From the NCBI GenBank assembly GCA_017454565.1, contig JAFTCS010000006.1, positions 1 through 30,257 of the forward strand: 30,257 nucleotides of DNA, given 5' to 3'. The notes under the pieces are model-generated. The model made no database searches. It had not been told where the DNA came from and saw only the letters and a list, made by a program, of their open reading frames with translations. The DNA is from Clostridia bacterium. Its GTDB lineage: Bacteria > Bacillota > Clostridia > Oscillospirales > Acutalibacteraceae. The position numbers and the translations under genes are program-made. Shown one piece after another: positions 1-7,637 of this stretch; position 1 is the stretch's first letter, and every line of letters starts with the position of its first letter.

Positions 1-221
1 AAACCTGTTTAATACGATGTGGTGAAACCACCGGCGAGTACCCGACAGCACCCAACATCAGGATAAGATAACCTGTGTTATTGAAGATAATCGGTGTAGC
101 GATTATCTTCCGATAAAGGTATAATCATTCTCACTTTATTCCCTTATCGGAGGATAATCAACGATGCAGATATAGCGATAAGGCAAGAAAAATTCGTTTC
201 TTGCCTTGACACTATATAAAG
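1..221. repeat. Gene-free left edge with nested inverted repeats
   Basis: I see no convincing gene here. Several perfect or near-perfect inverted repeats are visible. GTGGT/ACCAC lies at 19-31. An 11-bp perfect hairpin with a 6-nt loop lies at 83-110. A 15-of-16 inverted repeat pairs 101-116 with 144-159 and so competes with the previous hairpin. An 11-bp perfect hairpin with a 6-nt loop lies at 180-207. None is followed by a T-tract on either strand, so I do not call terminators. The region is downstream of the minus-strand tRNA operon, so it could be its trailer, or the edge of a structured or mobile element cut by the window. Confidence 0.5.
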
Positions 222-294
222 TGACCCATCGGAGATTCGAACTCCGGACACCTTGATTAAAAGTCAAGTGCTCTGCCAACTGAGCTAATGGATC
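222..294 (-). tRNA. tRNA-Lys(TTT)
   Basis: The minus strand folds as a standard cloverleaf. The 7-bp acceptor stem pairs 288-294 with 223-229, and the discriminator base is A at 222. The anticodon stem CTTGA/TCAAG encloses loop CTTTTAA, giving anticodon TTT. The T-arm contains GTTCGAATC. No CCA is encoded. This is the last of five tRNAs in the transcript. Confidence 0.95.
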
Positions 295-313
295 ATATCA
301 ACTTTAAAAGAAC

Positions 314-388
314 TGGCTGGGATGGCTGGATTCGAACCAGCGAGGACGGAGTCAAAGTCCGTTGCCTTAACCGCTAGGCGACACCCCA
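314..388 (-). tRNA. tRNA-Gln(TTG)
   Basis: The minus-strand cloverleaf has an acceptor stem pairing 382-388 with 318-324 and discriminator G at 317. The anticodon stem ACGGA/TCCGT encloses CTTTGAC, giving anticodon TTG. The T-arm contains GGTTCGAATCC. The 3' CCA is encoded (314-316). It is the fourth tRNA of the cluster. Confidence 0.95.
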
Positions 389-405
389 TCGAGTAATTGT
401 AAAAT

Positions 406-429
406 CACGCAGTCAGAAAAGACTGCGTG
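406..429 (-). other. Hairpin between tRNA-His and tRNA-Gln
   Basis: A perfect 9-bp inverted repeat (406-414 with 421-429) with a 6-nt loop lies between two tRNA genes. On the minus strand it is followed by ATTTTAC, a weak T-run. It could be a partial terminator or a processing signal in the tRNA transcript; the sequence does not decide between them. Confidence 0.45.
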
Positions 430-442
430 TTTACAAATAAAG

Positions 443-520
443 TGGGGTGGGTAATCGGATTCGAACCGACGATCTCCAGTGCCACAAACTGGCGCTTTAA
501 CCAGCTAAGCTATACCCACC
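443..520 (-). tRNA. tRNA-His(GTG)
   Basis: The minus-strand cloverleaf has acceptor stem GTGGGTA/TACCCAC. The extra G at position -1 (base 520), typical of tRNA-His, is present opposite discriminator C at 446. The anticodon stem CCAGT/ACTGG encloses TTGTGGC, giving anticodon GTG. CCA is encoded at 443-445. Confidence 0.95.
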
Positions 521-528
521 ATATAGAG

Positions 529-602
529 CGCGCCAAAAGGGACTCGAACCCCTGACCTACTGCTTAGAAGGCAGTTGCTCTATCCAGCTGAGCTATTGGC
601 GC
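529..602 (-). tRNA. tRNA-Arg(TCT)
   Basis: The minus-strand cloverleaf has acceptor stem GCGCCAA/TTGGCGC and discriminator G at 529. The anticodon stem ACTGC/GCAGT encloses CTTCTAA, giving anticodon TCT. The T-arm contains GGTTCGAGTCC. No CCA is encoded. Confidence 0.95.
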
Positions 603-605
603 AAG

Positions 606-679
606 TGGAGCGGGTGATGGGAATCGAACCCACACAACCAGCTTGGAAGGCTGGGGTTCTACCACTGAACTACACCCGC
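606..679 (-). tRNA. tRNA-Gly(TCC)
   Basis: The minus-strand cloverleaf has acceptor stem GCGGGTG/CACCCGC and discriminator T at 609. The anticodon stem CCAGC/GCTGG encloses CTTCCAA, giving anticodon TCC. CCA is encoded at 606-608. It is the first tRNA of the operon, just downstream of the promoter at 698-726. Confidence 0.95.
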
Positions 680-697
680 ATATCAGCGACATGAAAT

Positions 698-726
698 ATA
701 TTATCATAATCCAGAGGAATTGTCAA
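698..726 (-). promoter_or_regulatory. Sigma-A type promoter of the tRNA operon
   Basis: Read on the minus strand, TTGACA (721-726) and TAATAT (698-703) are separated by 17 bp. The -10 is preceded by TG one base upstream, an extended -10. It lies about 20 bp upstream of tRNA-Gly, as expected for a strong stable-RNA promoter. Confidence 0.88.
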
Positions 727-839
727 GTGCTTTTTTTGTTTTTTGAATATCTTTTTTTATGTAATGCATTCCGTGAATGCGGTTAAGCTATATTGATGTA
801 AAAAACTTTCATTTTGCTGTGCAGTCTGTCAATTTTTTG

Positions 840-869
840 TTGACAATACCATTAAAATAAGTCTATAAT
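840..869 (+). promoter_or_regulatory. Promoter of the flavin reductase-like gene
   Basis: TTGACA (840-845) and TATAAT (864-869), both consensus, are separated by 18 bp. The expected start point is about 45 bp upstream of the ATG at 923. Together with the tRNA promoter it makes this gap a divergent promoter region. Confidence 0.85.
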
Positions 870-922
870 ATCATTGGCAAATACGCTAATACTATGAAAA
901 ATAACAGCAGAGGTGTTTTATA

Positions 923-1489
923 ATGAAAAAGAATTTCGGAGCAAAGGCGGTCATTACTCCGCTGCCTGTGCTTATCATTGCAACCTATAATGAGGACGGT
1001 ACTCCCGACGCTATGAATGCCGCATGGGGCGGTCAGTGCGCCTCTAAGCACATTGCTCTTAACCTTGGTCCTTCACATGCGACAACAGCCAACATTATAA
1101 GGAACAAGGCTTTCACGGTAAGCTTTGCAGACAAGAAAAATCTTGTGGCTTCCGACTACGTGGGGCTGGTCTCCGCAAAATCGGAATCGAACAAGATAGA
1201 AAAGGCCGGTCTCCACGCGGAAAAGAGCAGCTTTGTGAATGCTCCGGTCATCACTGACTATCCTCTCACCATTGAGTGCAGGGTCGTTTCTATGAGGGAA
1301 GAAATGGGCGAGATGCGCGTGGTAGGTGAGATAGTCAATCTCAGCGCCGATGAAGCCATACTTGACGAGAGCGGCAATGTTGACATAGGCAAAATGGGCG
1401 CGCTTGTCTACGATTCACCCTCACACGGCTACCGCGTAGTAGGCGAGAGGGTCGGAAATGCTTTCAGTGACGGAAACGTACTCAAATAA
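923..1489 (+). CDS. Flavin reductase family protein (FMN-binding split barrel)
   Basis: This 188-residue soluble protein resembles the flavin reductase-like/DIM6-NTAB family, which binds FMN in a split-barrel fold and reduces flavins or acts as an oxidoreductase. The family pattern is seen in the N-terminal stretch LPVLIIATYNEDGTPDAMNA and the following WGGQC, in SKHIALNLGP, and in the later TDYPLTIECRV strand. Length is normal for the family. The ATG is preceded by AGAGG and by a consensus promoter at 840-869. The 105-residue gene that follows starts 52 bp downstream and is probably co-transcribed. The substrate cannot be told from sequence. Confidence 0.82.
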   Translation: MKKNFGAKAVITPLPVLIIATYNEDGTPDAMNAAWGGQCASKHIALNLGPSHATTANIIRNKAFTVSFADKKNLVASDYVGLVSAKSESNKIEKAGLHAEKSSFVNAPVITDYPLTIECRVVSMREEMGEMRVVGEIVNLSADEAILDESGNVDIGKMGALVYDSPSHGYRVVGERVGNAFSDGNVLK

Positions 1490-1541
1490 GCGGGTATCGC
1501 TGCGGATGCAAACTTTTTATTGAAATATAAGGGGTGGAGCT

Positions 1542-1859
1542 ATGACACTGACGGATGCCTGCGAGCTTCAGGAGCTTCTGAAAACATGTACGGATGCTTC
1601 ACGGGTCTCGGTTATTCTTGATGAATACGGCGAGGACAGCGATGAGGAGACCTCGGAAATGATCTTCGGCGCACTGAGCGGAAACACTTTTACTATTGAC
1701 AAGGGCGCACCAAAGATTTCCGGCGTCTGCATTGTGTGTCCGAAATGCGGCAACAGTTCACCTGATAAGCTTTTAAGCAGCATTTCAGAACTGCTTTCGG
1801 GCGCAGAAGTCCATCTGGGCTGTTGCGAGTGCGGAGAACAGTTCAGTATCAAGCCTTGA
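1542..1859 (+). CDS. Small Cys-rich (zinc-ribbon-like) protein of unknown function
   Basis: I do not recognise this 105-residue family. The first half is acidic and helical-looking. The C-terminal third carries two CxxC pairs, C66-x-x-C69 and C94-x-x-C97 with an additional C95, in CPKCG and CCECG contexts. This pattern suggests a single zinc ribbon. The RBS (AAGGGGTGG) is 6-10 bases upstream of the ATG. It follows the flavin reductase-like gene and is closed by the terminator at 1874-1910, so the two form a small operon. No signal peptide or membrane segment is seen. Confidence 0.7.
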   Translation: MTLTDACELQELLKTCTDASRVSVILDEYGEDSDEETSEMIFGALSGNTFTIDKGAPKISGVCIVCPKCGNSSPDKLLSSISELLSGAEVHLGCCECGEQFSIKP

Positions 1860-1873
1860 AAAAATGATGATTC

Positions 1874-1910
1874 CGGCCTTTGGAGCGCGTTTCCGAAGGC
1901 CGTTTTTCTT
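1874..1910 (+). terminator. Rho-independent terminator
   Basis: The stem CGGCCTT (1874-1880) pairs with AAGGCCG (1896-1902) and is followed by TTTTTCTTT. It ends the 923-1859 transcription unit. Confidence 0.85.
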
Positions 1911-1988
1911 TGCGTTGATTGATATTTACAATAATTTATTACAAAACTATTTTTGTCTTGTTATCCTTCCGAAAATGGCTTATATTCA

Positions 1989-2017
1989 TTGACAAAGATG
2001 GAATAAAAATTTATAAT
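1989..2017 (+). promoter_or_regulatory. Promoter of the surface-polymer operon
   Basis: TTGACA (1989-1994) and TATAAT (2012-2017), both consensus, are separated by 17 bp and lie 33 bp upstream of the first glycosyltransferase ATG. This would drive the five tightly packed genes from 2050 to 7366. Confidence 0.85.
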
Positions 2018-2049
2018 AAAACAGAATAAACAGTATGGGAATGTGAATA

Positions 2050-3216
2050 ATGACAGTTTCACTTTGTATTATTGCTTATAATGAAGAGAAGGTTCTTGGA
2101 AGCCTTCTTCAGCAGGTAAAGTCTCAGACCTATCCGGCGGACAAGACCGAGATCGTGCTGGTAAACAGCTGCTCTCAGGACGGTACCAGAGCCGTTATGG
2201 AGAGCTTTGCCGAGGAAAACAGGAGCAGCTATATAAACGTACAGGTTCTTGACAATCCCCGGAAAAATCAGGCTTCAGGCTGGAACGTGGCGATCTCGCA
2301 TGCAGCGGGAGACGTTATCATCCGTGTGGATGCCCATGCCGAGATACCTGAGGATTTCATAGAACAGAATATTGCTCTCATAGAAAGCGGCGAGGATGTG
2401 TGCGGGGGTGCAAGACCCTCAAAGTTAGATTCTCCCACGCCGATGAAGGAAATGCTTTTCCTTGCGGAAAGCTCCATGTTCGGCAGCTCTCCGGCAGGCT
2501 ACAGAAGAAAAAGCGGAGAGAAAAAATACGTTTCGTCGGTTTTCCACGGCGCATACAGGCGTCAGGTGTTTGAAAAGGTGGGCGGCTTCAATGAAGATCT
2601 CGGCAGAACAGAGGACAACGAGCTGCACTACCGGATAACCAGAGCGGGCTACAAAATTTGTCAGGGCAGCGACATAATCTCCTATCAGCATGTCAGGGGC
2701 AGCCTGTCGTCTATGCTTGCCCAGAAGTACGGCAACGGCAAGTGGGTAGGCCTGACCATGGGTGTGTGCTATCAGTGCATTTCCTCGTTCCATTTTGTGC
2801 CGTTTTTCTTTGTGCTCATTTTGCTGTGCTCTCTTGTGCTGTTTGTCAGCGCGTTTATCACCGGCAATATGTGGATGTCTTACCCGTTCATATTTTTCTT
2901 CGGCTGCTATCTGCTTGCCGATATATTGATGACTGTTGCGGCGAGTGCATCGGCGGAGAAAAAATACGGAACATATTTCCTTTTGCCGGCGGTGTTCTTC
3001 CTGCTGCACTTCTGCTACGGAACAGGCACACTTGTCGGTCTGGTGCAGATACCCTTCTGGAAACACAAGCTGAAAAAGACGGCAAGACAGACCGGCTTCA
3101 GTGCAAAGGATGAGATAGAAAAGGTCCGTCAGTGCGTGATAAAGAACTCCGCAAAGTCTGAAAACGAAGATACGGACAGCGACCATACTGAAAACAAGGA
3201 GGAGGCCCCGGAATGA
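2050..3216 (+). CDS. Membrane-attached family 2 glycosyltransferase, ExoA-like
   Basis: This 388-residue protein has an N-terminal GT-A domain of family GT2. SLCIIAYNEE (residues 4-13) is the nucleotide-binding start. VDAHAE (93-98) carries the DxH variant of the metal-binding DxD. TEDNELHYR (187-195) is the acceptor-side ED motif typical of the succinoglycan ExoA subgroup. Three to four hydrophobic segments between about 240 and 340 anchor it in the membrane, and a charged, Glu/Lys-rich tail ends it. The likely role is to add a sugar to a lipid-linked polymer intermediate at the inner face of the membrane. The RBS is weak (GGGA, 9 bases upstream). The stop codon overlaps the next ATG, so translation of the two is probably coupled. 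Confidence 0.85.
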   Translation: MTVSLCIIAYNEEKVLGSLLQQVKSQTYPADKTEIVLVNSCSQDGTRAVMESFAEENRSSYINVQVLDNPRKNQASGWNVAISHAAGDVIIRVDAHAEIPEDFIEQNIALIESGEDVCGGARPSKLDSPTPMKEMLFLAESSMFGSSPAGYRRKSGEKKYVSSVFHGAYRRQVFEKVGGFNEDLGRTEDNELHYRITRAGYKICQGSDIISYQHVRGSLSSMLAQKYGNGKWVGLTMGVCYQCISSFHFVPFFFVLILLCSLVLFVSAFITGNMWMSYPFIFFFGCYLLADILMTVAASASAEKKYGTYFLLPAVFFLLHFCYGTGTLVGLVQIPFWKHKLKKTARQTGFSAKDEIEKVRQCVIKNSAKSENEDTDSDHTENKEEAPE

Positions 3217-4085
3217 ACAGCGGCATAAATATAAGCAGCAGCAAAAAAGGATTCTTCAGGAAGATAGGTGAAGGCTTAAAGCAGATACCTCTTGAGCATA
3301 AAAGCTTTGGCAAGCAGATCTTCATGCTCGCAAAGAACGACCTTATCAAAACCTATAAGGGCGCTGTGATAGGCCCCTTCTGGGCTGTGATGAAGCCGCT
3401 TTTCCAGCTTTTTGTATACTGGTTCGCGTTTACCGTGGCAATGAACCGCAGTCCTGCTTACGGCGGTGTGCCGTTTTTCGTGTTTGCCATGGTCGGATTC
3501 CTGCCATGGTGCTTTATGAGCGACTGTGTATCCCGCGGCTCCAAGTGTATACGCGATAACCGACAGTTTGTCAATAAGATATCCTTCCCGGTGTCTACGA
3601 TACCTACCTATACCACGCTTTCAAAGTTCTATGTGCATATTTTCCTTTTCGTGCTTGCCTATATATATCTTATGTGCGCAGGCTACACGCCGAGCATCTA
3701 CCATATACAGATAATCGGCTATTCCGGGCTGATGTTCATGTTCTTTCTGGCTCTTACCTGGTCGCTGGCGCCTATGTGCGCATTCAGCAAGGACCTTGAA
3801 AGCTTCATCACTACAATTATGTCGGGTCTTTTCTGGCTGTCGGGCGTGTGCTTTGACTCCTATCACATCAAGAACGACATTATCCGCAAGGTGCTGCTTT
3901 TCAATCCCATGACATATTTCAGCAACGGCTACCGCAAGGCTCTCATTTACGACCAGTGGTTCTATCAGGGCTATTATCATCCCGATTATGAGAATATCAT
4001 CTTTATTATAGAATTTGTCGTCATTATTCTTTTGGGTGTTTTCAATTACAACCGTCTGAGAAAACGCCTGCCCGATGTGCTCTGA
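3213..4085 (+). CDS. ABC-2 type polysaccharide export permease (TagG/Wzm-like)
   Basis: This 290-residue integral membrane protein has about six hydrophobic segments. The N-terminal stretch FMLAKNDLIKTYKGAVIGPF and the following WAVMKPLFQLF match permeases of the TagG/RfbA/Wzm class that move teichoic acids or O-antigens across the membrane. LFWLSGVCFD and FNPMTYFSNGYR near the C-terminus fit the same family. The start overlaps the previous gene by 4 bp (ATGA) and has a strong AAGGAGGAGG upstream. Such permeases need a TagH/Wzt-type ATPase, usually the adjacent gene; none is present anywhere in this window, so the ATPase must be encoded elsewhere. Confidence 0.88.
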   Translation: MNSGINISSSKKGFFRKIGEGLKQIPLEHKSFGKQIFMLAKNDLIKTYKGAVIGPFWAVMKPLFQLFVYWFAFTVAMNRSPAYGGVPFFVFAMVGFLPWCFMSDCVSRGSKCIRDNRQFVNKISFPVSTIPTYTTLSKFYVHIFLFVLAYIYLMCAGYTPSIYHIQIIGYSGLMFMFFLALTWSLAPMCAFSKDLESFITTIMSGLFWLSGVCFDSYHIKNDIIRKVLLFNPMTYFSNGYRKALIYDQWFYQGYYHPDYENIIFIIEFVVIILLGVFNYNRLRKRLPDVL

Positions 4086-4095
4086 GGAAAAACGC

Positions 4096-5337
4096 ATGAA
4101 AGAGACGTTTTTTCAGAAGCTCCAGCGTGTAAAGCTTTCGGACTTTGCGCATGTTTTCCCGTTTATGTTAGCTGTGCCGGTTTCGGCAGTATACAGACTT
4201 TTCCGGAAAAACCTGTGGCTGGTGTGCGACAACAGGAACGAGGCTCGCGATAACGGCTACTGGTTCTTTAAATACCTTTGTGAGCAGCACCCGGAGCAGG
4301 ACTGCGTTTATGCCATAAGCAGGCGTTCGCCCGATTACCGTAAAGTAAAAGACCTTGGCAGGGTGGTGTCCTACGGTTCGCTCATGCACTGGATACTGTA
4401 CCTCACCGCAAGAGTGAATATCAGCTCTCAGAAAGGCGGCAAGCCCAACGCTGCCTTATGCTACGTTCTTGAAGTCAAGGGGATAATCAAAAACACAAGA
4501 GTCTTTTTGCAGCACGGCATTATCAAGGACGATATGGACTGGCTACACTACGAGAACACAAAAATGCGCATGTTCGTTACATCTACCGAGAGGGAGTACC
4601 GCTTTCTGTGCGAAAGGTTCGGCTATCCTGAGGGATATATCGTAAAGACAGGCCTGTGCCGCTTTGACAACCTGCAAAGCTTTACAGTGAACAGAAAGCA
4701 GCTTCTGCTCATGCCTACCTGGAGGAACTGGATATCTGACCCGACCTCGGCCTCAAAAGAAATAGAGGATGTTTCGGACTTCCGCAGCACAAAGTATTTC
4801 AGGGCATGGAACAGCTTTCTGAACAGTCCGGAGCTTGACAGGCTGCTCAGGGAGAACGATCTGACCATGATATTCTATCCCCACAGGGACATGCAGAAGT
4901 ATCTCTCTTATTTTGAAAAGGGTTCCGAACGAATAAAAATGGCGTCATGGCCGGAAAGCGACGTTCAGACCCTGCTTAAAGAGTCTGCCTACCTTATAAC
5001 GGATTTTTCAAGCATTGCCATGGACTTTGCCTACATGAACAAGCGGCTGATGTACTATCAGTTTGATTATGACGACTTCCGCAAGGGGCAGTATGCCGAG
5101 GGTTACTTTGACTATGAAAAGGACGGCTTCGGCAGGGTGTGTTACACTCTTGAAGCTGCCCTTGACGAGATAAAAAATGCCATTGCTGAGGGACTTGCTC
5201 AGCCTGACGAATACAGTGAGCGCCGGAGGGCGTTTTTTGACCTGTGCGATGACAAAAACTGCGAGAGAAACTACAACGCAGTCAGGGAGTTAGTGACAAA
5301 TGGGGAAAAGAAACGACACAGAGCTACCAAAAATTGA
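4096..5337 (+). CDS. CDP-glycerol glycerophosphotransferase family protein (TagB/TagF-like)
   Basis: This 413-residue protein belongs to the Glyphos_transf family, which transfers glycerol-phosphate (or ribitol-phosphate) from a CDP-activated donor to teichoic-acid-type chains. Visible motifs are LQHGIIKDD with H140, MPTWRN, FYPHRD with H263, and TDFSSIAMDFAYM. The two His residues match the catalytic pair of TagF enzymes. An ATG at 4075 would overlap the upstream gene by 11 bp. I prefer the ATG at 4096, which has GAGGA at a proper distance. There is no signal peptide, as expected for a peripheral cytoplasmic-face enzyme. Which polyol it transfers cannot be told. Confidence 0.88.
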   Translation: MKETFFQKLQRVKLSDFAHVFPFMLAVPVSAVYRLFRKNLWLVCDNRNEARDNGYWFFKYLCEQHPEQDCVYAISRRSPDYRKVKDLGRVVSYGSLMHWILYLTARVNISSQKGGKPNAALCYVLEVKGIIKNTRVFLQHGIIKDDMDWLHYENTKMRMFVTSTEREYRFLCERFGYPEGYIVKTGLCRFDNLQSFTVNRKQLLLMPTWRNWISDPTSASKEIEDVSDFRSTKYFRAWNSFLNSPELDRLLRENDLTMIFYPHRDMQKYLSYFEKGSERIKMASWPESDVQTLLKESAYLITDFSSIAMDFAYMNKRLMYYQFDYDDFRKGQYAEGYFDYEKDGFGRVCYTLEAALDEIKNAIAEGLAQPDEYSERRRAFFDLCDDKNCERNYNAVRELVTNGEKKRHRATKN

Positions 5338-6325
5338 TTTCGTGCTGCCATGGGTGGACGGCAGCGACCCGCAGTGGCTTGCCGAAAAGGCGAAGTATTC
5401 TCCGCCGGCAATGGCCGACAGCGACTCTGAGGTGCGTTACCGCGACTGGGACAACCTGCAGTATTGGTTCCGGGCTGTTGAAAAGTTTGCTCCCTGGGTC
5501 AATGCCGTTTACTTCATAACCTGGGGGCATGTTCCGGAGTGGCTTGACTGTAAAGCTCAGAAGCTTCATATCGTGAATCACAGGGATTACATCCCGGAGA
5601 AATATCTGCCCACGTTCAGTTCTCACACCATTGAGCTGAACATGCACCGCATAAAGGGTCTGAGCGAGAATTTTGTCTACTTCAATGACGATATGTTCCT
5701 GACAAAGCCCGTTTCGCCCGAGGATTTTTTTAAAAACGGCAAGCCACGGGACACCTTCGGGCTTAACTGCATTTACTTCGGCGAGGACAGCGCCGGTCAC
5801 TTCAACGGCTCTGATCTTGAAATTATAAACACCGAATTCAAGGGTCAGAAAAAGGCCATAATGAAGCGCGACTTCCGCAAATGGTTCACAAGGAAGAACG
5901 GCGGAGCAGTGCGCATGAAAACCTTTCTGCTTTCGGCCTGGGACTGGTTTCCGGGTTTTCATTACGACCACCTGCCCACAGACCTGTGCAGGAGCACGAT
6001 GGAAGAGGTCTGGCAAAAGTACGGCATGGTGCTTGACAAGACCTGCCGCGACCGTTTCAGACAGGAATCTAACGTAAATCAATGGCTGTTCAAATACTGG
6101 CAGCTTTGCAGCGGAAATTACGAGACAAGGCGGGAAAGCTTCGGCAAGGCCTTTCATATAGACGATAACAATTTTGACGAGCTGTGCACTGCCATTGAAA
6201 AACAGAAATATTCAATGGTCTGCGTAAACGATACGCCGAGGACTGCGGACTTTGAGGCGAAAAAGCAGAGGGTGAAGGCTGCATTTGAGAGCATTCTGCC
6301 CGAAAAATCAGGCTTTGAGGTCTGA
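5300..6325 (+). CDS. Stealth family sugar-phosphate transferase, copy 1
   Basis: This 341-residue protein has all the features of Stealth proteins, which transfer sugar-1-phosphate units to build phosphodiester-linked capsular glycans. The CR1 motif is IDFVLPWVDGSDP (12-24). YRDWDNLQYWFR lies at the CR2 start, and FVYFNDDMFL (125-134) supplies the conserved Asp pair. Further conserved blocks include DHLPTDLC and the region of residues 240-270. The start lies inside the preceding gene (38-bp overlap) with GGGAG about 10 bases upstream; no later ATG would keep CR1. A paralog follows 42 bp downstream. The donor sugar is unknown. Confidence 0.88.
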   Translation: MGKRNDTELPKIDFVLPWVDGSDPQWLAEKAKYSPPAMADSDSEVRYRDWDNLQYWFRAVEKFAPWVNAVYFITWGHVPEWLDCKAQKLHIVNHRDYIPEKYLPTFSSHTIELNMHRIKGLSENFVYFNDDMFLTKPVSPEDFFKNGKPRDTFGLNCIYFGEDSAGHFNGSDLEIINTEFKGQKKAIMKRDFRKWFTRKNGGAVRMKTFLLSAWDWFPGFHYDHLPTDLCRSTMEEVWQKYGMVLDKTCRDRFRQESNVNQWLFKYWQLCSGNYETRRESFGKAFHIDDNNFDELCTAIEKQKYSMVCVNDTPRTADFEAKKQRVKAAFESILPEKSGFEV

Positions 6326-6367
6326 AGCGTGTGTTGCTGTATGCGATTATGTTGAGGAGATGAATCC

Positions 6368-7366
6368 ATGGATAAGATAGATTTTGTGATGATCTGGGTG
6401 GACGGCGCCGACCCTGCATGGCGCGCCGAAAAAAATAAGTACGACTCCTCGGAGGAGCGCGGCGACAATACCGAGATACGCTACCGCAGCTGGGATAACC
6501 TGCAATACTGGTTCAGGGGAGTGGAAAAGTTTGCCCCCTGGGTCAACCGTATCCACTTTGTCACATGGGGACATCTGCCGCCGTGGATGAACACCAAAAA
6601 CCCCAGGCTCAACATAGTGAACCATAAGGACTACATACCGGCGGAGTATCTGCCCACATTCAATGCGAATACCATAGAGCTTAACCTTCACCGTATAGAG
6701 GGACTGAGTGAGCAGTTTGTATATTTCAATGACGATATGTTTGTGACCGCTCCCGTGACGCCCGAGGATTTCTTCCGGGACGGCTGCCCTATGGATACTT
6801 ATGGTCTTGACTGTATCTACTTTGCAAAGAAGAGCGCCGGTTTCTTCAACGGAAACGATATTGAGCTTATAAATACACACTTTGACAAGAACAAAATTTT
6901 CAAGTCCAGGGACGGGCGCAAGTGGTTCAGCATGAAGAACGGCGTGAAAAGAGTCATCAAGACCCGTATGCTGAATACCTGGCCGTGGTTCCCCGGGATA
7001 TACTATAACCATCTGCCTACGAATTTTCTCAAGTCTACCTTTGAAAAGGTCTGGGAAAAAGAGGGAGATACTCTTGCCCTGACCTGTAAGGACAAATTCA
7101 GGACAAAATCCAACTGCAACCAGTGGCTGATGAAATTCTGGCAGCTTTGTGAGGGAATAGCCGTTCCGCGCGACAAGAAGATCGGACGCTGCTTTCATAT
7201 AAAGGACAATATCTATAACGAGATGCTGGAATCCATCAGTACCGGCAGGTACAAGCTTATATGCGTGAACGATACCGTTGGCACCAGAGATTTCGAGCTT
7301 CAGAAGCAGCAGGTCATCGAGTCCTTTGAAAAGCTTCTTCCCGAAAAATCGGGCTTTGAATTGTAA
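6368..7366 (+). CDS. Stealth family sugar-phosphate transferase, copy 2
   Basis: This 332-residue protein is a clear paralog of the gene before it. It shares IDFVMIWVDGADP at the N-terminus, YRSWDNLQYWFRGVEKFAPW, the FNDDMF Asp pair (120-125), NHLPTNF, and the same C-terminal ending EKLLPEKSGFEL (ILPEKSGFEV in copy 1). It diverges most around residues 150-200. The RBS GAGGAG lies 7 bases upstream of the ATG. Tandem duplication followed by divergence suggests two different phosphodiester links or donors in one polymer. The gene ends directly against the repeat at 7367. Confidence 0.88.
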   Translation: MDKIDFVMIWVDGADPAWRAEKNKYDSSEERGDNTEIRYRSWDNLQYWFRGVEKFAPWVNRIHFVTWGHLPPWMNTKNPRLNIVNHKDYIPAEYLPTFNANTIELNLHRIEGLSEQFVYFNDDMFVTAPVTPEDFFRDGCPMDTYGLDCIYFAKKSAGFFNGNDIELINTHFDKNKIFKSRDGRKWFSMKNGVKRVIKTRMLNTWPWFPGIYYNHLPTNFLKSTFEKVWEKEGDTLALTCKDKFRTKSNCNQWLMKFWQLCEGIAVPRDKKIGRCFHIKDNIYNEMLESISTGRYKLICVNDTVGTRDFELQKQQVIESFEKLLPEKSGFEL

Positions 7367-7622
7367 GCGGTGCGTGACCGCACTGGACTATTTCGCGGCG
7401 CAGAGCCTGCGCTCCTGATTCGCGTTAATAGTTAATCCAGTTAGGAACTACACCGATCGCGGATGTTACTTCTTTCTGTGCGCGAGGGTAAAGATTCGGT
7501 TTGTACTTAGAGCGGAGCGCAGCGCAGCGACCCCCGCGAACAAGGGTCCAGCGTCACGCTGGCGCGAAAAGGGGTCCAGCGTCACGCTGGCGCGAAAAGG
7601 GGTCCAGCGTCACGCTGGAGTT
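7367..7622 (+). repeat. Composite intergenic repeat, copy 1
   Basis: This non-coding stretch of about 255 bp starts at the first base after the upstream stop codon. Its first 31 bp recur exactly, inverted, at 29267-29297. Its middle (from ACCGATCGCGG, about 7453-7493) recurs with two mismatches, inverted, around 29189-29230. Its end (AGAGCGGAGCGCAGCGCAGCGA onward, 7510-7565) recurs inverted at about 28925-28982. The block GCGCAGAGCCTGCGCTCC is shared with 16033-16050. No reading frame in it looks like a gene. Confidence 0.85.
7546..7618 (+). repeat. 28-bp tandem repeat of a palindrome in the leader of the GT2 fusion gene
   Basis: Copies start at 7546, 7574 and 7602 (the last one partial), each 28 bp. 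Each contains the palindrome CCAGCGT-C-ACGCTGG. The array ends just before the AGGAGG that serves the ATG at 7638, so it would form up to three consecutive hairpins in the 5' leader. A single copy of the palindrome also occurs at 28928-28942. Confidence 0.9.
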
Positions 7623-7637
7623 AGGAGGAATTGTTAA

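Noticed and set aside
1..60. Possible coding end or start at the left edge (short frames on both strands)
   Set aside because: Each is about 20 codons, without RBS or family features; window truncation prevents a decision.
5324..7198. Long minus-strand frames (277 and 283 residues) opposite the Stealth genes
   Set aside because: They are shadows of the two paralogous plus-strand genes, which carry clear family motifs.
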